Positions 32,851 to 40,553 of a stretch of DNA of 64,000 nucleotides are shown here, piece by piece. The DNA comes from Gemmobacter caeruleus (GTDB lineage Bacteria > Pseudomonadota > Alphaproteobacteria > Rhodobacterales > Rhodobacteraceae). The notes under the pieces are model-generated. The model was not told where the DNA came from. It did not search any database and worked only from the letters and a program-made list of their open reading frames with translations. The position numbers and the translations under genes were made by a program. The number at the start of each line of letters is the position of its first letter. Position 1 is the first letter of the stretch. The stretch spans positions 1 to 64,000 of the forward strand of contig NZ_VKKX01000051.1 of assembly GCF_008271655.1 (NCBI RefSeq), read 5' to 3'.

Positions 32851-34035
32851 ATGCAACGCCTGACCCAATCGCCCACCGACCCCGCCTTCGTGCAGAACCC
32901 CTACCCTTTCTACGAACGCGCCCGCGCGGCGGGGCCGTTCTTCCTCTGGGCCGATTACGACCGGATCGCCACCGGCAACGCGGCGGCGGTGAACGCCATT
33001 TTCCGCGACCGCCGCTTTGGCCGCGAGATCCCCGCCGACAAGCGCCCCCCGATCCCCGACCATCTGGCGCCCTTTTACGCGGTCGAGGCGCATTCCATGC
33101 TGGAACTGGAGGCGCCGCGCCATACCCGCCTGCGCGCACTGGTGCTGCGCGCCTTCACCTCGCGCCGCATCGCCGCCCTCGCGCCCGAGATCACGCAACT
33201 TTGCCACGATCTGATCGACAGCCTGCCCGCAGGCGAATTCGACCTGCTGCGCCATTTCGGCCAACGCCTGCCGGTGACCGTGATCGCCCGGCTGCTCGGC
33301 GTGCCCGAGACGATGGCCGATGACCTGCTGCGCTGGTCGAATGCCATGGTCGGCATGTATATGGCCGGCCGCACCCGCGCGCGCGAAGATGCCGCCGTCG
33401 CCGCGACCGAGGCCTTTGTCAGCTTCCTGCGCGCCTATATCGCGGATCGCCGCGACAGCCCGCGCGACGACCTGATCACAGCGCTGATCGCGGCGGAACA
33501 GGCGGGCGAAAAGCTTTCCACCGATGAGCTCATCACCACCTGCATCCTGCTGCTGAATGCCGGGCATGAGGCGACGGTGCACAGCCTGGGCAATGCGGTG
33601 AAGACCCTGCTGGAAACCGCCACGCCCCGCAGCGCCCTCGCCCCCGGGGCCATCGAGGCAACGGTCGAGGAATGTCTGCGCTACGACCCGCCGCTGCACA
33701 TCTTCACCCGCTGGGCCTATGAGGAGGTGGAGGTGATGGGCACCACCATCGCCAGGGGGACCGAGGTGCAACTGCTGCTCGCCGCCGCCAATCGCGACCC
33801 CGCCCAGTGGGACGAGCCCGGCCGCTTTCGCCCCGACCGGCCGATCCGCCCCCATGCGAGCTTTGGCGCCGGCGCGCATTTCTGCGTCGGCGCCCCGCTC
33901 GCGCGCATGGAGATGCAGGTCGCCCTGCCGATCCTGTTCGACCGCCTGCCCGGCCTCCGCCTTGCCGAAGCTCCCGCCTATGGCGATGTCTATCACTTCC
34001 ACGGGCTGACCCGCCTGATGGTGCGCGCCGGCTAG
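32851..34035 (+). CDS. cytochrome P450
   Basis: A 394-aa class I bacterial P450 that hydroxylates an unknown small molecule with electrons from a ferredoxin. The I-helix motif is LLNAGHEATVHSLG (AGxxT), the ExxR pair lies in VEECLRYDPP, and the heme loop FGAGAHFCVGAPLARME has the proximal Cys345. ATG 32851 is 2 bases after the transporter stop. Co-transcription with an exporter suggests uptake or export of its substrate or product. No ferredoxin gene is adjacent. Confidence 0.95.
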   Translation: MQRLTQSPTDPAFVQNPYPFYERARAAGPFFLWADYDRIATGNAAAVNAIFRDRRFGREIPADKRPPIPDHLAPFYAVEAHSMLELEAPRHTRLRALVLRAFTSRRIAALAPEITQLCHDLIDSLPAGEFDLLRHFGQRLPVTVIARLLGVPETMADDLLRWSNAMVGMYMAGRTRAREDAAVAATEAFVSFLRAYIADRRDSPRDDLITALIAAEQAGEKLSTDELITTCILLLNAGHEATVHSLGNAVKTLLETATPRSALAPGAIEATVEECLRYDPPLHIFTRWAYEEVEVMGTTIARGTEVQLLLAAANRDPAQWDEPGRFRPDRPIRPHASFGAGAHFCVGAPLARMEMQVALPILFDRLPGLRLAEAPAYGDVYHFHGLTRLMVRAG

Positions 34036-34052
34036 GGGGCGCTCGCGCCCCC
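34035..34052 (+). terminator. hairpin at the P450 stop
   Basis: GGGGGCG (34035-34041) and CGCCCCC (34046-34052) form a 7-bp stem around CTCG, starting at the last base of the stop codon; followed by TCT only. Confidence 0.6.
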
Positions 34053-34071
34053 TCTGGCCTCACGGCCATTC

Positions 34072-34153
34072 ACCCCCTGAGGATATTTGGGAACAGCTGA
34101 AGGGCAAAAGCGCTTGCGCCCCTTTCATCTGTTCAAAAATATCCTCGGGGGGA
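34072..34153. repeat. long inverted-repeat element with GAGGATATTT core
   Basis: The left arm contains TGAGGATATTTGGGAACAG (from 34078). The right arm contains CTGTTCAAAAATATCCTCGG, its near-perfect complement. Together they make a roughly 35-bp imperfect stem with a short loop around AAAGCGCTTGCG. The GAGGATATTT sequence with a C-run before it is common in rhodobacterial intergenic regions. Two more hairpins follow: AAGGCCC-GCA-GGGCCTT (34153-34169) and GGGGGGC-AGACA-GCCCCCC (34170-34188). The gap 34036-34196 holds no gene. Confidence 0.65.
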
Positions 34154-34196
34154 AGGCCCGCAGGGCCTTGGGGGGCAGACAGCCCCCCTGCCCGGT

Positions 34197-34658
34197 CTAC
34201 AGCGGCAGCGCCGTGGTGGATTTGATCTCCTCCATCGACAGAAGCGCCGTCACATTGTGGATCTTCACCTGCGCGATCAGCGCCTGATAGAACTGGTCAT
34301 AGGCGCGGGCGTTCTTGACCCGCACCTTCAGGATATAGTCGATATCGCCCGCCAGGCGGTGCGCCTCCAGCACTTCGGGCCGGTCGCGCAGGGTTTGCAA
34401 AAAGCGGCGCTGCCAGTCGGCCTCGTGTTCCGAGGTGCGGATCAGCACGAAGAAACACGCCTCCAGCCCAAGCGCCTCGGGGTCCAGCACCGCGGTCTGC
34501 CGGGTGATCACCCCGGTTTCCTTCATCCGCTTGATCCGATTCCAGACCGGGGTCTTGGACGACCCCACCTTGCGGGCGATTTCATCGAGCGATTGGGCAG
34601 AATCCTCTTGCAGTTCCGCAAGGATTTTCCGATCCATCTCGTCCAGCCGGGCCGTCAT
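34197..34658 (-). CDS. Lrp/AsnC family transcriptional regulator
   Basis: A 153-aa protein with an N-terminal helix-turn-helix (ILAELQEDSAQSLDEIARKV, GSSKTPVWNRIKRMKETGVI) and an AsnC/RAM effector domain (FVLIRTSEHEADW, LAGDIDYILKVRVKNARAYD). ATG 34656-34658 was chosen over an upstream in-frame ATG because the family begins there; a GAGGGGAA site precedes it. It is divergent from the sulfite reduction genes and may control them in response to a sulfur amino acid (inference). Confidence 0.92.
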   Translation of the reverse strand: MTARLDEMDRKILAELQEDSAQSLDEIARKVGSSKTPVWNRIKRMKETGVITRQTAVLDPEALGLEACFFVLIRTSEHEADWQRRFLQTLRDRPEVLEAHRLAGDIDYILKVRVKNARAYDQFYQALIAQVKIHNVTALLSMEEIKSTTALPL

Positions 34659-34809
34659 TCCGTTTTCCCCTCTCACTCGGGAACCCTGTTCCACTTCCCC
34701 GGCAGAATGGAACATATTTCCTTATCTGCAAGGGGTATCTGGTCAGAATCCGGGAAAATGTCCTATATGATAGGCAGAATTTCCGCCGGAAAAAGCCGCA
34801 GGAGTTGCC
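34659..34809. promoter_or_regulatory. divergent control region, lrp and the sulfite reduction genes
   Basis: GGCAGAAT occurs twice (34701-34708 and 34773-34780, 72 bases apart). CCTAT-ATG-ATAGG (34762-34774) is a perfect 5-bp inverted repeat, and GGCAGAA-T-TTCCGCC (34773-34787) an overlapping dyad with one mismatch. This cluster 25-50 bases before the DUF2849 gene fits a local operator, perhaps for the Lrp protein. AT content is raised here. Confidence 0.4.
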
Positions 34810-35109
34810 ATGGCCCGCTTCACCCCCAAAGTCGTGACCGCCAACGCGCTCATCGAGGGCGATGTCGTCTATCTGACCGCCGACAACCGCTGGACCCGCC
34901 GCCATGACGAGGCGGAGCTGATCGCCGACGAGGCGCAGGCCCAGATGCGGCTCGCGCATGCGGTGGCGCAGGGCAATATCGTGGTCGGCGCCTATCTCGC
35001 CGATGCGCAGACCGGCCAGGCCGGCCCCGAGCCCACCCATTTCCGCGAGGTGTTCCGCACCCGTGGCCCGTCGAACTATTTTCTCGGCAAGCAGGCCGAG
35101 CTGATCTGA
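34810..35109 (+). CDS. DUF2849 domain protein
   Basis: A 99-aa protein, first gene of the sulfur block. KVVTANALIEGDVVYLTADN and the end PSNYFLGKQ are typical of DUF2849, a small family found directly before cysI in alphaproteobacteria. The molecular role is not known; position suggests help to sulfite reductase, e.g. in siroheme or Fe-S handling (inference). It is preceded by GCAGGAG. Confidence 0.9.
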   Translation: MARFTPKVVTANALIEGDVVYLTADNRWTRRHDEAELIADEAQAQMRLAHAVAQGNIVVGAYLADAQTGQAGPEPTHFREVFRTRGPSNYFLGKQAELI

Positions 35110-35134
35110 ACCACCGCGCAGCGCAGAGCCAGGC

Positions 35135-36805
35135 ATGTACAGCTATTCCGAATTCGACGAAGCCTTCGTGCGCGCCCGCGTGGCGCAATTCACCCAGCAG
35201 GTCGCGCGCCGCATCGACGGCAGCCTGACCGAGGACGAATTCCGTCCGCTGCGGCTGATGAACGGGCTCTATCTGCAACTGCACGCCTATATGCTGCGCG
35301 TGGCCATTCCCTATGGCACGCTGAACCCGCGCCAGATGCGGCAACTGGCCCATATCGCCCAGACCTGGGACAAGGGCTATGGCCACTTCACCACGCGGCA
35401 GAACATCCAGTTCAACTGGCCCAAACTGCCCGACGTGCCCAGGATGCTGGCGGCGCTGGCCGATGTGGGGATGCACGCGATCCAGACCAGCGGCAATTGC
35501 GTGCGCAACGTGACCTCGGATCATTTCGCAGCCGCCGCGGCGGACGAGATCGAGGATCCGCGCCCCTATGCGGAACTGCTGCGCCAATGGTCCACCGACC
35601 ACCCGGAATTCCAGTTCCTGCCGCGCAAGTTCAAGATCGCCATCACCGGCGCGCCGAATGACCGTGCCGTGACGGCCGCGCATGATATCGGGCTGCGCAT
35701 CGTGAAGAATGCTGCGGGCGAGACCGGCTTTCAGGTGCTGGTGGGCGGCGGTCTGGGCCGCACTCCGATGGTGGCGATGACCGTCCGCGACTTCCTGCCG
35801 GTCGAGGATCTGCTGCCCTATGTCGAGGCGGTGCTGAGCGTCTACAACACGCTGGGCCGGCGCGACAACAAATACAAGGCGCGCATCAAGATCACCCTGC
35901 ACGAGACCGGCAAGGAGGCGATCACCGAGATGATCGAGGCCCGCTTTGCCGAGCTGCGGCCGCTGTTTGGCGGCAACGATCAGGCGCTGCTGGCCGATAT
36001 CCGCGCCGCTTTCGCGCCGCCCGCCTTCCGCAATGCGCCGGTCGATGCCTATGACGCCTTCTACAAGGCCGATCCGGTGTTCCGCGCCTGGGCCGATACC
36101 AACCTGGCGGCGCATCGCAACGATCAATATGCCATCGTCACCATCAGCCTCAAGGCACATGGCCAGACCCCGGGCGACGCCACCGCCGACCAGATGCGCG
36201 TCATGGCCGATCTGGCCGAGCGTTACGGCCATGACGAGCTGCGCGTGAGCCACGAACAGAACGTCATCCTGCCGCATGTCCACAAATCGGACCTGCCGGC
36301 GGTGCATGCCGCGCTGATGCAGGCCGGGCTTGGCACCGCCAATGTCGGGCTGATCTCTGACATCATCGCCTGCCCCGGCATGGATTACTGCGCGCTGGCC
36401 ACCGCCCGCGCGATCCCCGTCGCGCAGGAAATCGCCAGTCGCTTCAACGACCTGAAGCTGGAACACGATGTCGGGCCGCTCAAGATCAAGATCTCGGGCT
36501 GCATCAATGCCTGCGGCCATCATCATGTCGGCCATATCGGCATTCTGGGGCTGGACCGCGCCGGGGTGGAGAATTACCAGATCACCCTGGGCGGCGATGG
36601 CACCGAAGATGCGGTGATCGGCGAACGCGCCGGCCCCGGCTTTGCCTATGACGAGATCGTGCCCGCGATCGAGCGCATCGTCGCGGCCTATCTGGCGCTG
36701 CGCGAGGGACCGGAGGAAACCTTCCTTCAGGCCTATCGCCGGGTCGGCCTGCCGCCCTTCAAGGCGGCCCTATATCCGGCGGAAGGAACACGGGATGCCG
36801 CGTGA
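35135..36805 (+). CDS. cysI: nitrite/sulfite reductase, siroheme-[4Fe-4S] (CysI type)
   Basis: Reduces sulfite to sulfide in assimilation. The 556-aa hemoprotein shows two ferredoxin-like half-repeats (FTTRQNIQFNWPKLPDVP and the later SHEQNVILPHV) and the siroheme-cluster cysteines C413-x5-C419 (CPGMDYC) and C456-x3-C460 (GCINACGHHH). In the Rhodobacteraceae layout it forms a run with DUF2849, cysH and DUF934. Its 3' end overlaps cysH by 11 bases. Electrons may come from the fpr gene further on. Confidence 0.95.
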   Translation: MYSYSEFDEAFVRARVAQFTQQVARRIDGSLTEDEFRPLRLMNGLYLQLHAYMLRVAIPYGTLNPRQMRQLAHIAQTWDKGYGHFTTRQNIQFNWPKLPDVPRMLAALADVGMHAIQTSGNCVRNVTSDHFAAAAADEIEDPRPYAELLRQWSTDHPEFQFLPRKFKIAITGAPNDRAVTAAHDIGLRIVKNAAGETGFQVLVGGGLGRTPMVAMTVRDFLPVEDLLPYVEAVLSVYNTLGRRDNKYKARIKITLHETGKEAITEMIEARFAELRPLFGGNDQALLADIRAAFAPPAFRNAPVDAYDAFYKADPVFRAWADTNLAAHRNDQYAIVTISLKAHGQTPGDATADQMRVMADLAERYGHDELRVSHEQNVILPHVHKSDLPAVHAALMQAGLGTANVGLISDIIACPGMDYCALATARAIPVAQEIASRFNDLKLEHDVGPLKIKISGCINACGHHHVGHIGILGLDRAGVENYQITLGGDGTEDAVIGERAGPGFAYDEIVPAIERIVAAYLALREGPEETFLQAYRRVGLPPFKAALYPAEGTRDAA

Positions 36806-37556
36806 CACATCCGGGCCGATCGGCACGGTGGCCGAACGGGTCGCCGCGCTGAATGCCCGCTATCGCCATCACGGCGCGACCGCCGTGCTGGAACGCGCAC
36901 TGAGCGACCCCGATCTGGGACGCGTGGCGCTGGTGTCGTCGTTCGGGGCGGAATCGGTGGTGCTGTTGCACCTCGTTTCGGTCATCGCGCCGGAAACCCC
37001 GGTGCTGTTCGTCGATACGCGGATGCTGTTTCAGGAAACCCTCGACTATCAGCGCGAGCTGGCCGAAAAGCTGGCGCTCTGCGATATCCGCACCATCCGG
37101 GCGCATCCGAAAAAGGTCGAATTCGACGATCCCGACGGCACGCTGCATCAGTTCAACACCGATGCCTGCTGCGCCATCCGCAAGGTGGAACCGCTGGAAC
37201 GCGCGCTGAAGGATTTCGACGGCTGGATCACCGGGCGCAAGCGCTATCAGGGGGCCACGCGGCAAGAGGTGGACTTCTTCGAGGCCGAGGGCGAGACGCG
37301 CATCAAGGTCAATCCGCTGGCCCATTGGGGCCGCGAGGATCTTGAGGAATATATCGTCAACAACCGCCTGCCCCGGCATCCGCTGGTGGCCAAGGGCTAT
37401 CCTTCCATCGGATGCGCCCCCTGCACCAGCCCGGTGAAACCCGGCGAGGATCCGCGTGCCGGTCGCTGGCGTGGCAGCGCCAAGACCGAATGCGGCATCC
37501 ATTTCATCAACGGCAAGGCCGTGCGCGGCCCGATTTCCGAGGAGAACGCGGCATGA
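36795..37556 (+). CDS. cysH: adenylyl-/phosphoadenylyl-sulfate reductase
   Basis: Reduces APS or PAPS to sulfite. The 253-aa product has the PP-loop-like SSFGAESVVLLHLVSVIAPE, the [4Fe-4S] cysteines CC in DACCAIRK and CxxC in GCAPCTSP, and the C-terminal ECGIHF with the catalytic Cys. Four cluster cysteines indicate the APS-type (Fe-S) enzyme rather than the E. coli PAPS type. ATG 36795 overlaps cysI, and its TGA overlaps the DUF934 start. Confidence 0.95.
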   Translation: MPRDTSGPIGTVAERVAALNARYRHHGATAVLERALSDPDLGRVALVSSFGAESVVLLHLVSVIAPETPVLFVDTRMLFQETLDYQRELAEKLALCDIRTIRAHPKKVEFDDPDGTLHQFNTDACCAIRKVEPLERALKDFDGWITGRKRYQGATRQEVDFFEAEGETRIKVNPLAHWGREDLEEYIVNNRLPRHPLVAKGYPSIGCAPCTSPVKPGEDPRAGRWRGSAKTECGIHFINGKAVRGPISEENAA

Positions 37557-37954
37557 GCGTGATCGTCACCGATACCGGCTTCACCCCCGTCGCCGACAGC
37601 CAGAACCCCGGCCTCGACGCCCGCGCCGGCGCCACCGCACTGGACATCGCCCATACCGACGACCCGTCGGTGCTGGAGGGCCAGCTGGATGGCATCGCAC
37701 TGATCCGGGTTTCCTTTCCGGCCTTCAACGACGGCCGCGCCTTTACCGTGGCGCGGCGGCTGCGGATGATGGGCTATGCGGGCGAATTGCGCGCGCTTGG
37801 CCCTGTCATCGCCGATCAATACGGCATGGCCCGCCGGGTGGGGTTCGATTCGGTCGAGATCCCCGATGCCCTGGCCGCCCGCCAGCCCGAAGAGCAGTGG
37901 AAATTCCGCGCCGACTGGCGTGCCCATGACTATCAGTCGCGGCTGCGCGCCTGA
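37553..37954 (+). CDS. DUF934 protein
   Basis: A 133-aa protein of DUF934, regularly located next to cysI/cysH. Family stretches are LIRVSFPAFNDGRAFTVARR, LRMMGYAGELRALGPVIADQ and the end KFRADWRAHDYQSRLRA. Probably an oxidoreductase accessory in sulfite reduction; no catalytic residue is known. It overlaps cysH by 4 bases. Confidence 0.92.
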   Translation: MSVIVTDTGFTPVADSQNPGLDARAGATALDIAHTDDPSVLEGQLDGIALIRVSFPAFNDGRAFTVARRLRMMGYAGELRALGPVIADQYGMARRVGFDSVEIPDALAARQPEEQWKFRADWRAHDYQSRLRA

Positions 37955-38005
37955 TTTCGGGCTTTCCCTGCCCCTCTGCGTGACATATTCAGGAATCGAT
38001 ATTCC

Positions 38006-38830
38006 ATGACCGAGCAAAAACCCGTGTCCGATACCGCCGCGACCAAGGTCCACCTGCCCGATGCGCAAACCGTGCTGTCGGTGAAGCACTGGACCGATGC
38101 CCTGTTTTCCTTCCGCGTGAGCCGCCCGCAGACCCTGCGCTTCCGCTCGGGCGAGTTTGTGATGATCGGCCTGCTGGGCGACAATGGCAAACCCCTGCTG
38201 CGCGCCTATTCCATCGCCTCGCCCAATTGGGACGAGGAGCTGGAATTCTATTCGATCAAGGTGCCGGACGGCCCGCTGACCTCGCGGCTGCAACATATCC
38301 AGCCGGGCGACGAGATCATCCTGCGCCCGAAACCCGTGGGCACGCTGGTGCATGACGCGCTGCTGCCGGGCAAGCGGGTGTGGTTCCTGGCCACCGGCAC
38401 CGGCATCGCGCCCTTTGCCAGCCTGATGCGCGACCCGGAGACCTATGAGAAATACGACGAGGTGGTGATGATGCACACCTGTCGCACCGTGGCCGAGCTG
38501 GAATATGGCCGGCAACTGGTGGGAGGGTTGCAGGACGATCCGCTGATCGGCGAGATGGTGGCGGGCAAGCTGAAATACTACCCCACGACCACGCGCGAAG
38601 AGTTCCATCACACCGGCCGGATCACCGACAACCTGACTTCGGGCAAGGTCTTTGCCGATCTGGGCCTGGCGCCGATGGACCCGGTACATGACCGCGCCAT
38701 GGTCTGCGGCAGCCTGGCCTTCAACAAGGATGTGATGGCGGTGCTGGAAAGCTTCGGCCTGCGTGAAGGCGCCAATTCCGAACCGCGCGAATATGTGGTG
38801 GAAAAGGCCTTTGTCGGCGACGGCGTCTGA
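38006..38830 (+). CDS. fpr: ferredoxin--NADP reductase
   Basis: A 274-aa FAD enzyme that moves electrons between NADPH and ferredoxin or flavodoxin. RAYSIASPNWDEELEFYSIK is the FAD-binding RxYS motif, LATGTGIAPFASLMRD the NADP loop, and the C-terminus ends EYVVEKAFVG. It may supply the sulfite reductase. It follows DUF934 after 51 bases, with its own terminator downstream. Confidence 0.95.
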   Translation: MTEQKPVSDTAATKVHLPDAQTVLSVKHWTDALFSFRVSRPQTLRFRSGEFVMIGLLGDNGKPLLRAYSIASPNWDEELEFYSIKVPDGPLTSRLQHIQPGDEIILRPKPVGTLVHDALLPGKRVWFLATGTGIAPFASLMRDPETYEKYDEVVMMHTCRTVAELEYGRQLVGGLQDDPLIGEMVAGKLKYYPTTTREEFHHTGRITDNLTSGKVFADLGLAPMDPVHDRAMVCGSLAFNKDVMAVLESFGLREGANSEPREYVVEKAFVGDGV

Positions 38831-38873
38831 TCCGTTACATCAAGATCGCCCCGCAAGAGCCTGATACAAAAGA

Positions 38874-38901
38874 AAACGCCGCGAGTTTCCTCGCGGCGTT
38901 T
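38874..38901 (+). terminator. terminator of fpr, shared with the converging gene
   Basis: AAACGCCGCGAG (38874-38885) pairs with CTCGCGGCGTTT (38890-38901) around TTTC; T and A runs on both sides make it bidirectional. Confidence 0.88.
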
Positions 38902-38914
38902 CCTGTTTCACGCC

Positions 38915-39715
38915 TTACATGCCAAGCGCGGCTTTCACCTGCTTGACCGCGGCCTCGACCAGCGAGGGGTTCTTGGCCGCGCCATCGACCGCGGCTTTCA
39001 GCGCGGCCTTGGTGCCATCGTCCAGCGCCGAGGCGTCGATCAGGCCGGTGATCTTGGCCGGGTCGAAATGCGCCGGATCCAGCGCCGACATGGTGTCGGA
39101 GGCGGCTTCGGTCACCGCGGCGGCGGTATCGGCGGCGGCGGTCGCGGCATCGCCCGCGGCTTCGGTGGCGGTATTGGCGGCCTCGGTCGCGGCCTGGGTC
39201 ACATCGGCCGTCACCTGGGCGGCGGCGTCGCCGGCAGCCTCGGTCGCGGCCACGGCGGCATCGCCGGCGGCATCGGCGGCGGCAGAGGCCGCGTCACCGG
39301 CGGTCTGCGCGGCTTCGGTCGCGGCGGCGGCGGCATCGGTCACCGCCTCGGTCGCGGCGGCGGTGGCGGTGCTGGCCGCCTGCTCCACCGCTTGCGTGGC
39401 GGCTTCGGTGGCGGCGCCGGCGGCCTCGGTCGCGGCCTGGGCGGCCTCGGTCGCGGCGGCACCGGCGGCGGCGGTCGCCTCGGTCGCGGCCTGAACGGCA
39501 GCCTCACCCGCGCCGGCGGCGGCATCGGCGGCGGCCTCGGTCGCGGTGGCGGCCTGGGTCACGGCGGTTTCGGCGGCCTGGGTCGCGGTATCCGCAGCCT
39601 GGGTCGCGGCCTCGGTCGCCTCTTTCGCGACTTCGGCGCCGTTCTGGCCAAAGAGATAATAGCCGGCAGCCGCCGCCGCGATCACGACACCGCCGATGAT
39701 GACCTTGCTGTTCAT
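38915..39715 (-). CDS. membrane-anchored alanine-rich repeat protein
   Basis: A 266-aa protein. The N-terminus is a membrane anchor (KVIIGGVVIAAAAAGYYLFG). Residues ~25-210 are a long run of Ala/Thr/Glu repeats, with ATEAA or close variants some 18 times, compatible with a continuous amphipathic or coiled-coil helix. The last ~55 residues (from LDPAHFDPAKITGLIDAS) look like a small folded domain. ATG 39713-39715 follows AAGGAG. No family recognised; it recalls periplasmic spacer or stress helices. It converges on fpr and is divergent from infC. Confidence 0.75.
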   Translation of the reverse strand: MNSKVIIGGVVIAAAAAGYYLFGQNGAEVAKEATEAATQAADTATQAAETAVTQAATATEAAADAAAGAGEAAVQAATEATAAAGAAATEAAQAATEAAGAATEAATQAVEQAASTATAAATEAVTDAAAAATEAAQTAGDAASAAADAAGDAAVAATEAAGDAAAQVTADVTQAATEAANTATEAAGDAATAAADTAAAVTEAASDTMSALDPAHFDPAKITGLIDASALDDGTKAALKAAVDGAAKNPSLVEAAVKQVKAALGM

Positions 39716-39935
39716 GGGAAAACTCCTTACCTGCCGCGTCTCAACACGCGCTGGCCTTGAAATGGCAGGCCGAACCGGCGATTGAAAGGGGCAAGACCGA
39801 TTTTCCCGCGGGGAAATTGCCGCAGTCTGCATCAGCCGGCACGCGAATGCCGGCGCCATGGCGAATCCGGTTGAACTGCGCGCCCGCGGGCCTTATTTTG
39901 CGCCCGCAGTTTCCAATGGCAGAAGGATCAAGGCC

Positions 39936-40475
39936 ATAGCCCGCAGACCCCACAACGCCCCGCCGCAGCGCGAGACGGGCCCCCGTGTGAACGATCGTAT
40001 CCGCGCACCTGAAATCCGCCTGATCGGCGCCGATGGCGAGAATGTGGGCATCGTGACCCCGTCGCGCGCGATGGCCATGGCCGAGGAGGCCGGGCTCGAT
40101 CTGGTCGAGATCTCGCCCAATGCGGAGCCGCCGGTCTGCAAGATCATGGACTTCGGCAAGTTCAAGTATGAACAGCAGAAGCGCGAGGCCGAAGCCCGCA
40201 AGAAACAGAAGATCATCGAGATCAAGGAAATCAAGTTCCGCCCTGGCACCGACGATCATGACTACAACGTCAAGATGAAGGCCGTGCTGAAATTCCTGGG
40301 CGAAGGCGACAAGGTGAAGATCACCCTGCGCTTCCGCGGCCGCGAGATGGCGCACCAGGAACTCGGGCTTGAACTGCTCAACCGTGTCGCCGGCGATGTG
40401 ACCGAAGCCGGCAAGGTCGAATCCATGCCCAAGCTGGAAGGCCGGCAGATGGTGATGATGATCGCGCCGAAATAA
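39936..40475 (+). CDS. infC: translation initiation factor IF-3, non-AUG start
   Basis: IF-3 keeps subunits apart and checks start codons. The 179-aa product has the N-domain ([40 protein letters not shown]) and C-domain ([33 protein letters not shown]). Homology begins at [11 protein letters not shown], which is codon ATA at 39936, with AGAAGG at 39921-39926 as ribosome site. No ATG, GTG or TTG fits that position, so an unusual ATA start is likely, paralleling AUU in E. coli infC and allowing autocontrol. Confidence 0.93.
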   Translation: MARRPHNAPPQRETGPRVNDRIRAPEIRLIGADGENVGIVTPSRAMAMAEEAGLDLVEISPNAEPPVCKIMDFGKFKYEQQKREAEARKKQKIIEIKEIKFRPGTDDHDYNVKMKAVLKFLGEGDKVKITLRFRGREMAHQELGLELLNRVAGDVTEAGKVESMPKLEGRQMVMMIAPK

Positions 40476-40500
40476 CAGCGCCAGATCACAGACAGACGAA

Positions 40501-40523
40501 AACGGGGGCCAGCGGCCCCCGTT
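40501..40523 (+). terminator. terminator between infC and the OmpA-like gene
   Basis: AACGGGGGCC (40501-40510), AGC loop, GGCCCCCGTT (40514-40523): a 10-bp stem serving both converging genes. Only a short T stretch follows. Confidence 0.75.
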
Positions 40524-40553
40524 CGCATTTCAGGTTCCGGTCGTCGCCCGGGG

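Noticed and set aside
39068-39760. Gly-rich 230-aa frame opposite the alanine-rich protein
   Set aside because: Mirror of the GCx repeats; a Gly/Arg-only product without a start context.
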